Below are positions 1 through 5,008 of a stretch of DNA of 5,008 bases, piece by piece (within the stretch, counting starts at the first letter, position 1; every line of letters starts with the position of its first letter). The notes below the pieces were generated by a model, which worked only from the letters and a program-made list of their open reading frames with translations, was not told the origin of the DNA and ran no database searches. The position numbers and the translations under genes are program-made. This DNA comes from Syntrophobacter sp. SbD2. GTDB taxonomy: Bacteria; Desulfobacterota; Syntrophobacteria; Syntrophobacterales; Syntrophobacteraceae. The DNA lies in contig OMSV01000161.1 in NCBI GenBank assembly GCA_900290385.1, positions 5,095 to 10,102 of the forward strand, read 5' to 3'.

Positions 1-318
1 GGTATGGATTCGCTGGAAGCCCCGGCTCAGTACCGGCTCGCATTCAGGGAACTGGGGGTTTCCATCGGGCTGCATGCTCTTGAAAGATTGCAGCGGCTTA
101 TTGAAGGAAGGCCGGGCGTTTTCGACAAGGCGCAATCACTGGCCAGGCAAGTTGAAAACCTGATGCGGTACGAAGCTCTGGCGGAAATCATCGAAGACTT
201 CTGGCTCGATCCGGCTAACAGGGAAGCGCCCGGTTTTACCGGCCATTGCGATATCAACACGGTCATGCTCGCAACCAGCCTGGCGCCAGGTGGATACCTG
301 AATCTGCCTTACCTGTAA
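1..318 (+). CDS. Unrecognised protein, C-terminal part (5' end probably outside window)
   Basis: The frame is open from the first base to a TAA at 316-318. The first Met codon is at 4-6 (104 residues from there). Only three bases precede it, so no ribosome binding site can be judged, and the gene may well begin upstream with this Met being internal. The protein is mostly helical-looking and soluble, with no membrane segment, signal peptide or cysteine motif. Two stretches look like conserved blocks: an LGVSIGLHALERL segment near residues 17-29, and DINTVMLATSLAPGGYL near residues 83-99, close to the C-terminus. I do not recognise the family and assign no function. Its 3' end overlaps the end of the convergent phosphorylase gene by 10 bp, with no terminator visible between them. 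It is more credible than a shadow frame because it runs through DNA that nothing else explains and ends just at the neighbour's stop. Confidence 0.62.
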   Translation, partial: GMDSLEAPAQYRLAFRELGVSIGLHALERLQRLIEGRPGVFDKAQSLARQVENLMRYEALAEIIEDFWLDPANREAPGFTGHCDINTVMLATSLAPGGYLNLPYL

Positions 319-1940
319 TAGTTGTGAAAATACTCCAGCACCATCCTGTGGGTATTGAACCGAGGGGTTATGTCGGAGATGGACCGCCTTATTATTGAGA
401 GCCATTTTCTGGGGTTGGCGTAGTAGGTAGTAACCATGTCTTCGAGGTCCCGGTAGAGATCGGCGGTGGCTGCTTCATCGTCCTGATCTTCGTCGTCGCC
501 GATGGCCCACCCGTTTACACGGTCTTTGCAGGCTTCCCTCCACCATCCGTCCAGCACGCTCATATTAACTCCGCCGTTAAAGCAAACTTTCATGCCGCTC
601 GTGCCGCTCGCCTCTCTTGGACGGCGGGGAGTATTGAGCCAGACGTCCGCCCCCGAAGTCATCAGGCCCGCCACCCAGATGTTGTAATTTGGGACAAAGA
701 CCAACCGAAGCTGTTTTTCGTATTGCTTCCCGATATTTACTATCTGCCGGATCAGCTCTTTTCCCGCACGGTCCTGCGGATGAGATTTGCCGGCGAATAC
801 GAACTGCACCCGGTCATAGGACAGATTGAAAAGAAATTCCAGATCGCTGAAAATCAGGGTTGCGCGCTTGTAGGCTGCTGCGCGCCGCGCAAAGCAGATC
901 GTCAGCAGTTCGTCGGTAAACCCTGCGCCGGACAGGGAATTTATGTATCTTATGAGCCGCTTTTTGGCCTTCCTTTTGGCCTCGACTATATCGCTGTCCG
1001 GTATTACCGAAATATCTCCGAGTTGTTGAGGGTCCTGCCGCCAGGCCGGGATGTATTTGTCGTATAGCTCCTTGAATTCAGGGCCGGTCCAGCTCAGGTG
1101 GTGCACCCCGTTTGTGATGTGGCCGATGTCGAACCCTGAAAACATCTGCCTGGATATTTCCCCGTGCAGTTGGCTCACCCCGTTTGCGGCGCGCGACAGA
1201 TTGAGGGCCAGAACGGTGGTGTTTAGAACATCTTCGCCCGCAAGCTTCCTGATATTTGAGGGCAGGTATTCCCCGATCACCTTCGATGCGAGGTCGTGGC
1301 TGAATTTATCGTGGCCGGCGGCAACCGGGGTATGCGTGGTGAGTATGCACCTGGATCTTACCTGCTCCTCGTCTCCTCCCAAGTCCTTCAGCATGGCGAG
1401 AGTGAGGAAAACCGAGTGACCTTCGTTCATGTGATAGGTGGTGATTTTCGGCTCGAGGCGCTTGAACGCCAGATATCCGCCGATTCCGAGAATCGCTTCC
1501 TGCGATATACGGGTATGCTGGTCTCCACCGTAGAGATACTGGGTTATGAGCCGGTCTTCGGGCGCATTTCCCGGAAGATCGGTGTCGAGAAAATAGACGG
1601 GGACCCTTCCCGCCCCGGTCCCATTATGTATCCCAACCACGTTATGCTTCCATACGCCCACCTGCACGTCTCGACCTTCGAGCCTTACGGTTACCTTGAG
1701 GGGCAGAGGTTCCATGAACGCACGCGGGTCGAAGTAAGGGTAGATCTCTTCCTGCTGCCCGAAAGGGTTTATATTCTGGATGAAGTAGCCGCGTTTGTAG
1801 AGAAGCGTTACGGCGACCAGCGGGATGTTCAGGTCGGCAGCCGATTTGATGTGGTCTCCGGCCAGAATGCCAAGCCCTCCGCTGTAGGTCGGAATGCTTT
1901 CATTTAGCCCTATTTCCATGCTGAAGTATGCGACTTTCAT
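309..1940 (-). CDS. glgP: Alpha-glucan (glycogen/maltodextrin) phosphorylase, short form
   Basis: A 543-residue GT35-family phosphorylase that would release glucose-1-phosphate from glycogen or maltodextrins in the cytoplasm using orthophosphate and pyridoxal phosphate. Motifs in order: an N-terminal YFSMEIGL and STYSGGLG-like glucan/nucleotide-fold start (residues 5-24, here PTYSGGLGILAGDH), YHMNEGHSVF (169-178), TTHTPVAAGHDKF (201-213), ITNGVHHLSW (275-284), FARRAAAYKRATL (350-362), FAGKSHPQD (382-390), and EASGTSGMK (443-451), whose Lys451 is the expected PLP Schiff-base lysine. All key motifs are intact. The length fits the short bacterial/archaeal group (TIGR02094-like, about 520-560 residues). 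It lacks the DUF3417 extension and long C-terminal part of the roughly 800-residue members. The ATG at 1940-1938 is the only usable start: the frame meets a TAA about 60 nt upstream with no alternative ATG/GTG/TTG. An AAGGAG lies 13 nt upstream, which is rather far. The gene is divergent from the radical SAM gene and convergent with the first one. Exact glucan preference cannot be read from sequence. Confidence 0.95.
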   Translation of the reverse strand: MKVAYFSMEIGLNESIPTYSGGLGILAGDHIKSAADLNIPLVAVTLLYKRGYFIQNINPFGQQEEIYPYFDPRAFMEPLPLKVTVRLEGRDVQVGVWKHNVVGIHNGTGAGRVPVYFLDTDLPGNAPEDRLITQYLYGGDQHTRISQEAILGIGGYLAFKRLEPKITTYHMNEGHSVFLTLAMLKDLGGDEEQVRSRCILTTHTPVAAGHDKFSHDLASKVIGEYLPSNIRKLAGEDVLNTTVLALNLSRAANGVSQLHGEISRQMFSGFDIGHITNGVHHLSWTGPEFKELYDKYIPAWRQDPQQLGDISVIPDSDIVEAKRKAKKRLIRYINSLSGAGFTDELLTICFARRAAAYKRATLIFSDLEFLFNLSYDRVQFVFAGKSHPQDRAGKELIRQIVNIGKQYEKQLRLVFVPNYNIWVAGLMTSGADVWLNTPRRPREASGTSGMKVCFNGGVNMSVLDGWWREACKDRVNGWAIGDDEDQDDEAATADLYRDLEDMVTTYYANPRKWLSIIRRSISDITPRFNTHRMVLEYFHNYYR

Positions 1941-1953
1941 CGGGCGGGTTCCG

Positions 1954-1959
1954 CTCCTT
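1954..1959 (-). promoter_or_regulatory. Probable ribosome binding site of glgP, long spacing
   Basis: AAGGAG on the minus strand lies 13 nt before the ATG at 1940-1938. The match is good but the spacer is longer than the usual 5-10 nt. No other initiation codon is in frame closer to it, so the ATG call stands and translation initiation may be moderate. Confidence 0.5.
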
Positions 1960-1978
1960 TTACTGATTTCCGATAAGC

Positions 1979-1986
1979 ATTATAAT
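1979..1986. promoter_or_regulatory. Candidate bidirectional -10 box (ATTATAAT) between divergent genes
   Basis: The palindrome ATTATAAT gives a perfect TATAAT on both strands: 1981-1986 on plus and 1984-1979 on minus. On the minus strand it would start glgP transcription around 1972 and give a leader of about 30 nt containing the AAGGAG. The best -35-like hexamer there (TTCAAA, 2010-2005) is weak and badly spaced at 20 bp. On the plus strand TTTACT (1959-1964) stands 16 bp upstream and would give a leader of about 160 nt before the radical SAM gene. The -10 match is seen directly; promoter function and direction are inferred. Confidence 0.4.
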
Positions 1987-2108
1987 TGCGCCCCATTCAG
2001 GAATTTTGAATCTGAACTTATATCACACCACCCGCAGTTAATAAGAAAAACATGCCGCCGTAACGGATGCGTTTTTGCCTGGTATTTATCTTTGCTCCTA
2101 AAATTTGC

Positions 2109-2122
2109 GGTAAAATGTTACC
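2109..2122. promoter_or_regulatory. Small palindrome GGTAA-N4-TTACC upstream of the radical SAM gene
   Basis: Perfect 5-bp inverted repeat with a 4-nt centre, 32 bp before the radical SAM start. It contains TAAAAT (2111-2116), a possible -10 box, but no convincing -35 lies at proper spacing: TTTGCT at 2091-2096 is only 14 bp away. It could be a repressor half-site pair or a chance palindrome. I assign no regulator. Confidence 0.2.
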
Positions 2123-2154
2123 ATGAGCACCTTGAAAAAACCGGGGGAAAAACC

Positions 2155-3438
2155 ATGCGCGCGCTATTGATTTCAGCCAATACGGAACAACTCCAGATGC
2201 CTGTGCTGCCGATGGGTCTGGCCTGCGTCGCTGCGACGGCCGAGCATGCCGGCCATGAAGTCAGTTTTTTGAACCTCATGACGAAAGACGATTTTCAGGA
2301 ACAAAAACTTGAAAACGCCGTTTCAGGTTTTAATCCTGAACTTATCGGCATTTCGGTAAGAAACATCGACGATCAGTGCATGAACTCTCCCAGGTTTCTT
2401 CTGGATGCGGTAAGAAATGTCGTGACTTCCTGCCGCAGACTTGCGCCGGTCCCTATCGTTCTGGGAGGAGCGGGATACAGCATTTATCCTCGAAGCGCCC
2501 TGGCCTACCTTGGAGCTGACATGGGGATAAGAGGCGAGGGAGAAGCCGCTTTTGTGAAGCTGTTGGACGCACTTTCCAGAAAAGAAGGGTTGGACGGTGT
2601 TCCGAATCTGGTTTTGGCTGAGTCTTTGCGAGAAAATAAGATCGAGGTCCTTAAAAGGCTCGATGAATCCGTATTGCCCGATCCCAACGGCCTGTTTTCG
2701 TTTCCCACGGAATTCAAAAATCAAAAAATCTGGCTTCCATTCCAAACCCGCAGGGGCTGCCCGATGGAATGCAGTTTCTGTTCGACCGCAACCATAGAGG
2801 GGCGGATTTTGCGGAAAAGGTCCCCTGAAATTGTTGCCGATTCGATTTCAAGGTTCGTTCACGCGGGGTTTAAGAATTTTTTCTTTGTGGACAATACTTT
2901 TAATTTTCCTCCCTCATATGCCCGTGAACTCTGCGGGGCGCTCAACCGGAGAAATCTCGAAATCCAGTGGCGCAGCATAATTTATCCCTGGAAAGTCGAT
3001 GAGGGCCTTATCGAAATGATGGCCAGGGCCGGGTGCGTAGAAGTGGCCTTCGGATTTGAGAGCGGATCGAAGAAAATATTGCGTTCGCTCAACAAGAGGT
3101 TTCAGCCTGAAGAAGTCCGCAGGATTTCAGAAATGCTAGACAGTTACGGAATCGGGAGATTGGGGTTTCTTCTGCTCGGAGGGCCTGGCGAGACAAGGGA
3201 AACAGTTGAGGAGAGCCTGGAGTTTGCGGATTCTCTCGAATTGGAAGCAATGAAGATCACCACCGGAATCCGGATTTATCCATATACGGCCCTGGCAGCG
3301 ACAGCCGCCGCAGAGGGGGTCGTTTCACGCATGGACGATCTGCTGCGTCCGGCATTTTACCTGGCCGGGGGGCTTGAAGGCTGGATAGAGGAAACGGTTT
3401 CCGATTGGCTGAGAAGAAGACCGAACTGGCATAGTTAA
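2155..3438 (+). CDS. Radical SAM protein with N-terminal B12-binding-like domain
   Basis: 427 residues. The N-terminal part (about 1-150) has the Rossmann-like layout of B12-binding domains: MRALLISAN strand, PMGLACVAATAEHAGHEV helix, GISVRNIDD (65-73), VLGGAGYSIYP (102-112) and IRGEGEAAF (125-133). There is no DxHxxG motif, so a histidine cobalamin ligand is not apparent. The radical SAM domain (about 190-400) carries CPMECSFC with Cys202, Cys206 and Cys209 for the [4Fe-4S]/SAM cluster, then FFFVDNTFN (242-250), a GFESGS motif (300-305) and LLLGGPGET (339-347). This matches class B (BchE-like) B12-radical SAM enzymes, which often act in methylation or lipid, cofactor or natural-product chemistry; the substrate here is unknown. 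The frame is open further upstream to 1894, but that extension lies in intergenic-like DNA, overlaps glgP and does not resemble the family. The ATG at 2155 begins exactly at the first beta strand, behind a weak purine-rich GGGGGA site. The DUF362 gene follows 90 bp downstream on the same strand. Confidence 0.9.
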   Translation: MRALLISANTEQLQMPVLPMGLACVAATAEHAGHEVSFLNLMTKDDFQEQKLENAVSGFNPELIGISVRNIDDQCMNSPRFLLDAVRNVVTSCRRLAPVPIVLGGAGYSIYPRSALAYLGADMGIRGEGEAAFVKLLDALSRKEGLDGVPNLVLAESLRENKIEVLKRLDESVLPDPNGLFSFPTEFKNQKIWLPFQTRRGCPMECSFCSTATIEGRILRKRSPEIVADSISRFVHAGFKNFFFVDNTFNFPPSYARELCGALNRRNLEIQWRSIIYPWKVDEGLIEMMARAGCVEVAFGFESGSKKILRSLNKRFQPEEVRRISEMLDSYGIGRLGFLLLGGPGETRETVEESLEFADSLELEAMKITTGIRIYPYTALAATAAAEGVVSRMDDLLRPAFYLAGGLEGWIEETVSDWLRRRPNWHS

Positions 3439-3444
3439 ATGGGA

Positions 3445-3493
3445 GCAGGAAGCAGGAAGCAGGAAGCAGGAAGCAGGAAGCAGGAAGCAGAAA
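3445..3493. repeat. Heptanucleotide tandem repeat, GCAGGAA x 6 plus variant copy
   Basis: Six perfect head-to-tail copies of GCAGGAA (3445-3486) are followed by one changed copy GCAGAAA (3487-3493). The array fills most of the 90-bp gap between the radical SAM stop and the DUF362 start. Read as protein on plus it would give GSRKQEA repeats, and on minus LLPASCF repeats; both are low-complexity translations of the array and not genes. Such arrays can change copy number by slippage. They lack unique spacers, so this is not a CRISPR. Confidence 0.95.
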
Positions 3494-3515
3494 CCCCCTT
3501 CCCTGGACCGGAACA

Positions 3516-3520
3516 AAGGA
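3516..3520 (+). promoter_or_regulatory. Ribosome binding site that fixes the DUF362 gene start
   Basis: AAGGA lies 8 nt before the ATG at 3529. It decides this start over the in-frame ATG at 3439, which directly follows the upstream stop codon, has no proper site of its own, and would add 30 residues encoded mainly by the heptamer array. Confidence 0.75.
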
Positions 3521-3528
3521 AAACCCAT

Positions 3529-4596
3529 ATGTCGAAAGTCATGATCCACCCCGCAAGCTATGAAACTATCCGTGAAGCGGTTGACCGGGCGTTCGATCTT
3601 TTCCCGCTTGAAATCAGGGGCAGGAAAGTTTTGATAAAACCCAATGTGCTAAGGATATCGGAGGCAAAGGAAGGTATTGTCACCCATCCATCGGTGCTCC
3701 GCGCTGTAGTTGACAAAGTCGAAACCCTGGCCCCGGCTTCCCTGGTCGTAGGCGACAATCCGGGGCTTTTCAATTACGGCGATAACGAGGAGAGCTTTAT
3801 AAAAACAGGCCTGATGGAAGCGGCGAAAGGTTACTATCGCAACATAGGGACCGATTCGCTCAAGGTCGATTTCAATCCCGATTTTATGCCTATGGTGAGT
3901 GTCTCCCGGATCGTTTTGGAGGCCGACGTCGTCATCAGTCTTCCGAAGTTCAAGACCCATGGTCTGACCGTCGTCACGGGGGCAATCAAAAACAGCTACG
4001 GCATTTTGCCCGGCGCCCAGAAAGCGGTGCTCCACAAGGCGGCCGGCAGTCCCGAGCGGTTTCATGAAATGCTTGTCGATGTCTTCCGGCTTCGGGTCCC
4101 GGACCTTTTCCTGGTGGATGTCGTAGTCGGTATGGAGGGAAATGGGCCGGCCTCGCCGGAGCTGAGAGATATAGGTTTGGTTCTGGCTTCCGATAACGCC
4201 GTAGCTCTGGACTCGGTGATAGCGACGATGATGGGTTGTGATCCGGCCCGGTTGAGGTTCCTGCAAAGAGCCAGGGAACTTGGCCTGGGGGACTTCGATA
4301 TCAAAGGGATCGACATCATAGGGGAGCTGCAACCAATACCTGATTTCAAGCTTCCGCCGCTCGGAGGCGAAGCGTTAATGAATAACGATCACGTTCAGTC
4401 AATTATTCACAGCCGGACTGTCCTGCGCCCACAGGCGGACCCGGACCTGTGTACGGGCTGCGGCACATGTGTCGATCAGTGTCCGGTTTCGGCCCTGTCC
4501 ATGGGTGAGATCGTCCCGAGTGTGAATCCCGATATTTGCATCACGTGTTTTTGTTGCCAGGAGATCTGCCCGGAGAAAGCTATCATGCTTAAATAA
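3529..4596 (+). CDS. DUF362 protein with C-terminal 2[4Fe-4S] ferredoxin domain
   Basis: 355 residues. The DUF362 domain (PF04015-like, about 1-290) shows VLIKPNV (34-40), THPSVLRAVVD (52-62), VVGDNPG (73-79), SLPKFKTHGLTVVTGAIKN (137-155) with YG following, GMEGNGPASPE (201-211) and NAVALDSV (223-230). The C-terminal ferredoxin domain has two clusters: Cys308-x2-Cys311-x2-Cys314-x3-Cys318-Pro and Cys337-x2-Cys340-x2-Cys343-x3-Cys347-Pro. An additional Cys342 sits inside the second motif. There is no signal peptide or membrane segment, so it should be cytoplasmic. The family is widespread in anaerobes and mostly uncharacterised; electron transfer is a reasonable inference from the two clusters, but no reaction can be named. 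It follows the radical SAM gene on the same strand after 90 bp, possibly in one transcript. The start is set by AAGGA 8 nt upstream and by the family's usual N-terminus. No frameshift or missing cysteine is seen. Confidence 0.93.
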   Translation: MSKVMIHPASYETIREAVDRAFDLFPLEIRGRKVLIKPNVLRISEAKEGIVTHPSVLRAVVDKVETLAPASLVVGDNPGLFNYGDNEESFIKTGLMEAAKGYYRNIGTDSLKVDFNPDFMPMVSVSRIVLEADVVISLPKFKTHGLTVVTGAIKNSYGILPGAQKAVLHKAAGSPERFHEMLVDVFRLRVPDLFLVDVVVGMEGNGPASPELRDIGLVLASDNAVALDSVIATMMGCDPARLRFLQRARELGLGDFDIKGIDIIGELQPIPDFKLPPLGGEALMNNDHVQSIIHSRTVLRPQADPDLCTGCGTCVDQCPVSALSMGEIVPSVNPDICITCFCCQEICPEKAIMLK

Positions 4597-4631
4597 AGAT
4601 GGGTATCTCACGCGTTCTTTGTCCTCGAAAA

Positions 4632-4649
4632 ACGCGGAGGGCGCGGAGT
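4632..4649. repeat. Two 9-bp GC-rich tandem units (ACGCGGAGG / GCGCGGAGT)
   Basis: Two adjacent units share CGCGGAG at 9-bp spacing. They resemble the ACGCAGAGG-type intergenic repeats I recall from many environmental bacterial genomes, but two copies alone are slim evidence. They sit just before the palindrome and share its 9-bp period. Confidence 0.45.
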
Positions 4650-4662
4650 GGCAAAAAGAACT

Positions 4663-4801
4663 TTGACAGGATTTACAGGATTAGCAGGATTAACAGGATT
4701 GAAGAATTGCCGAATTGAGGAATTAAATCCGCAAGATCCGTTAATTCCTAAATCCCTGAATCCATGCATTAGAGATTTTTTAATCCTGTTAATCCTGTCA
4801 A
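4663..4801. repeat. Long imperfect palindrome with nested 9-bp and 8-bp repeats
   Basis: The outer arms 4663-4683 and 4781-4801 are inverted copies with 20 of 21 positions matching. The left arm continues as four 9-bp units: ACAGGATTT, ACAGGATTA, GCAGGATTA and ACAGGATTG (4666-4701). The right arm has two TAATCCTGT units (4781-4798). Inside lie three 8-bp units ending in GAATT or AATT (4701-4724) and, inverted, three more (4741-4764). These give a nested stem with 17 of 24 matches, including perfect AGGAATTAA (4718-4726) against TTAATTCCT (4741-4749). Outer and inner stems share nearly the same centre, around 4732-4734. It could fold as RNA or cruciform DNA. I see no transposase and no clear target duplication. 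The structure is seen directly; its role is unknown. Confidence 0.85.
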
Positions 4802-4832
4802 AATTTCTCTTCGAATTCAAACCCTTCCATAC

Positions 4833-4838
4833 AGGAGG
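4833..4838 (+). promoter_or_regulatory. Strong ribosome binding site for a TTG start
   Basis: AGGAGG lies 7 nt before the TTG at 4846-4848. It is the best ribosome binding site in the window and is the main reason to accept a non-ATG start here. Confidence 0.8.
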
Positions 4839-4845
4839 ATAAAAG

Positions 4846-5008
4846 TTGAACGGTATTCTTATAAGATGGCTGCTCCTGACGATTTCAATTATTCTTACCT
4901 CCTACCTGGTCGACGGCATATACGTTGAGAGCTTCTTCTCGGCCCTTTTCGCCGCGCTGGTTCTCGGCATACTGAATGCCCTGTTCCGCCCGGTGCTGAT
5001 CGTTATCA
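4846..5008 (+). CDS. Small membrane protein, YvlD / phage-holin-4 (PF04020) type, N-terminal part
   Basis: A TTG at 4846 opens a frame running to the window end (54 complete codons, 3' incomplete). It reads MNGILIRWLLLTISIILTSY at the start, giving a first membrane helix at about residues 3-22. A short loop VDGIYVES follows, then a second hydrophobic segment, FFSALFAALVLGILNALF (30-47), ending with the RPVL turn. The opening helix, the V-x-G-I-x-V turn and the LGxLNxLxRPxL motif are typical of the PF04020 family. These proteins are about 110-130 residues with four membrane helices, found widely on bacterial chromosomes. Despite the holin name, most are not phage genes, and the function is not established (B. 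subtilis YvlD belongs to a cell-envelope-stress-associated operon). Nothing nearby suggests a prophage. No convincing promoter is visible in the repeat-rich spacer upstream. Confidence 0.85.
   Translation, partial: MNGILIRWLLLTISIILTSYLVDGIYVESFFSALFAALVLGILNALFRPVLIVI

Larger units (their letters stand above)
4597..4845. other. Gene-free, repeat-dense intergenic spacer
   Basis: 249 bp between the DUF362 stop and the holin-like gene. In order it holds an unremarkable stretch to about 4631, a pair of 9-bp GC-rich units, a long imperfect palindrome (4663-4801), about 30 bp without features, and the strong ribosome binding site of the next gene. Short open frames on both strands give repetitive peptides such as NPVNPANPVNPVK, which are translations of the 9-bp repeat and not proteins. 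I find no clear intrinsic terminator: neither hairpin arm is followed by a T-run on the strand that would need it. Confidence 0.8.

Noticed and set aside
1296..1907. 203-residue open frame on plus, antisense to glgP
   Set aside because: It lies wholly inside the well-supported phosphorylase gene and its translation has no recognisable domain or ribosome binding site. It is a shadow of the coding strand.
1894..2154. 87-residue N-terminal extension of the radical SAM frame
   Set aside because: The extension overlaps the divergent glgP start, is encoded by AT-rich promoter-like DNA, and precedes the natural first beta strand MRALLISAN.
3445..3493. Possible CRISPR array
   Set aside because: The unit is 7 bp with no spacers and there are no cas genes; it is a simple tandem repeat.
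3439..3528. ATG at 3439 as the start of the DUF362 gene
   Set aside because: It would add 30 residues that are mostly translated heptamer repeat; the ATG at 3529 has a proper AAGGA site and matches the family N-terminus.
3649..4332. 227-residue open frame on minus inside the DUF362 gene
   Set aside because: Antisense to a gene with clear family motifs. The translation is rich in His/Arg/Asp with no fold pattern, typical of a shadow frame.
4663..4692. Perfect TTGACA (4663-4668) as a -35 promoter element
   Set aside because: No acceptable -10 hexamer lies 15-19 bp downstream, and the hexamer is part of the repeat unit (its inverted copy at 4796-4801 has none either).
4663..4801. Palindrome as an intrinsic terminator for the DUF362 gene
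   Set aside because: The outer 3' arm is followed by CAAAATTTCT and not a T-run. The loop is long and the stem AT-rich.
4608..4842. Small open frames on both strands in the repeat spacer
   Set aside because: The peptides follow the 9-bp repeat (NPVNP... and TGLAGLTGL...). There is no independent ribosome binding site and no family resemblance.

Overview
The window looks like chromosomal DNA from an anaerobic bacterium, plausibly of the deltaproteobacterial (Desulfobacterota) type. This is inferred from gene content: a short archaeal/anaerobe-type glycogen phosphorylase, a B12-binding-type radical SAM enzyme and a DUF362 ferredoxin-like protein. Intergenic minisatellites with 7- and 9-bp periods are also, as I recall, common in such genomes. 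No phage, plasmid, rRNA, tRNA, IS or CRISPR feature is visible.

Layout: (i) 1-318 (+) is the C-terminal end, or a complete short version, of an unrecognised protein. Its stop overlaps by 10 bp the 3' end of the convergent gene. (ii) 309-1940 (-) is a complete short-form alpha-glucan (glycogen) phosphorylase with an intact PLP-lysine motif. (iii) 1941-2154 is a divergent intergenic region holding a symmetrical ATTATAAT box usable on both strands and a small palindrome. (iv) 2155-3438 (+) is a radical SAM protein with an N-terminal B12-binding-like domain. (v) 3445-3493 is a heptanucleotide tandem array (GCAGGAA, six perfect copies plus one variant). (vi) 3529-4596 (+) is a DUF362 protein with a C-terminal 2[4Fe-4S] ferredoxin domain. 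(vii) 4597-4845 is a gene-free, repeat-dense spacer built around a roughly 139-bp imperfect palindrome made of 9-bp and 8-bp repeat units. (viii) 4846 to the window end (+) is the start of a small membrane protein of the YvlD/phage-holin-4 (PF04020) type. It starts with TTG behind a strong ribosome binding site.

Functional picture: the phosphorylase serves glycogen/maltodextrin breakdown and appears independent of the genes to its right. The radical SAM and DUF362 genes are co-directional, 90 bp apart, with no terminator visible between them, so they may be co-transcribed. Both are Fe-S proteins, and the DUF362 ferredoxin could supply electrons to the radical SAM enzyme, but that link is inference and the substrate is unknown. 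I see no clear new defence or mobile system. The most unusual content is the repeat DNA and the uncharacterised radical SAM/DUF362 pair.
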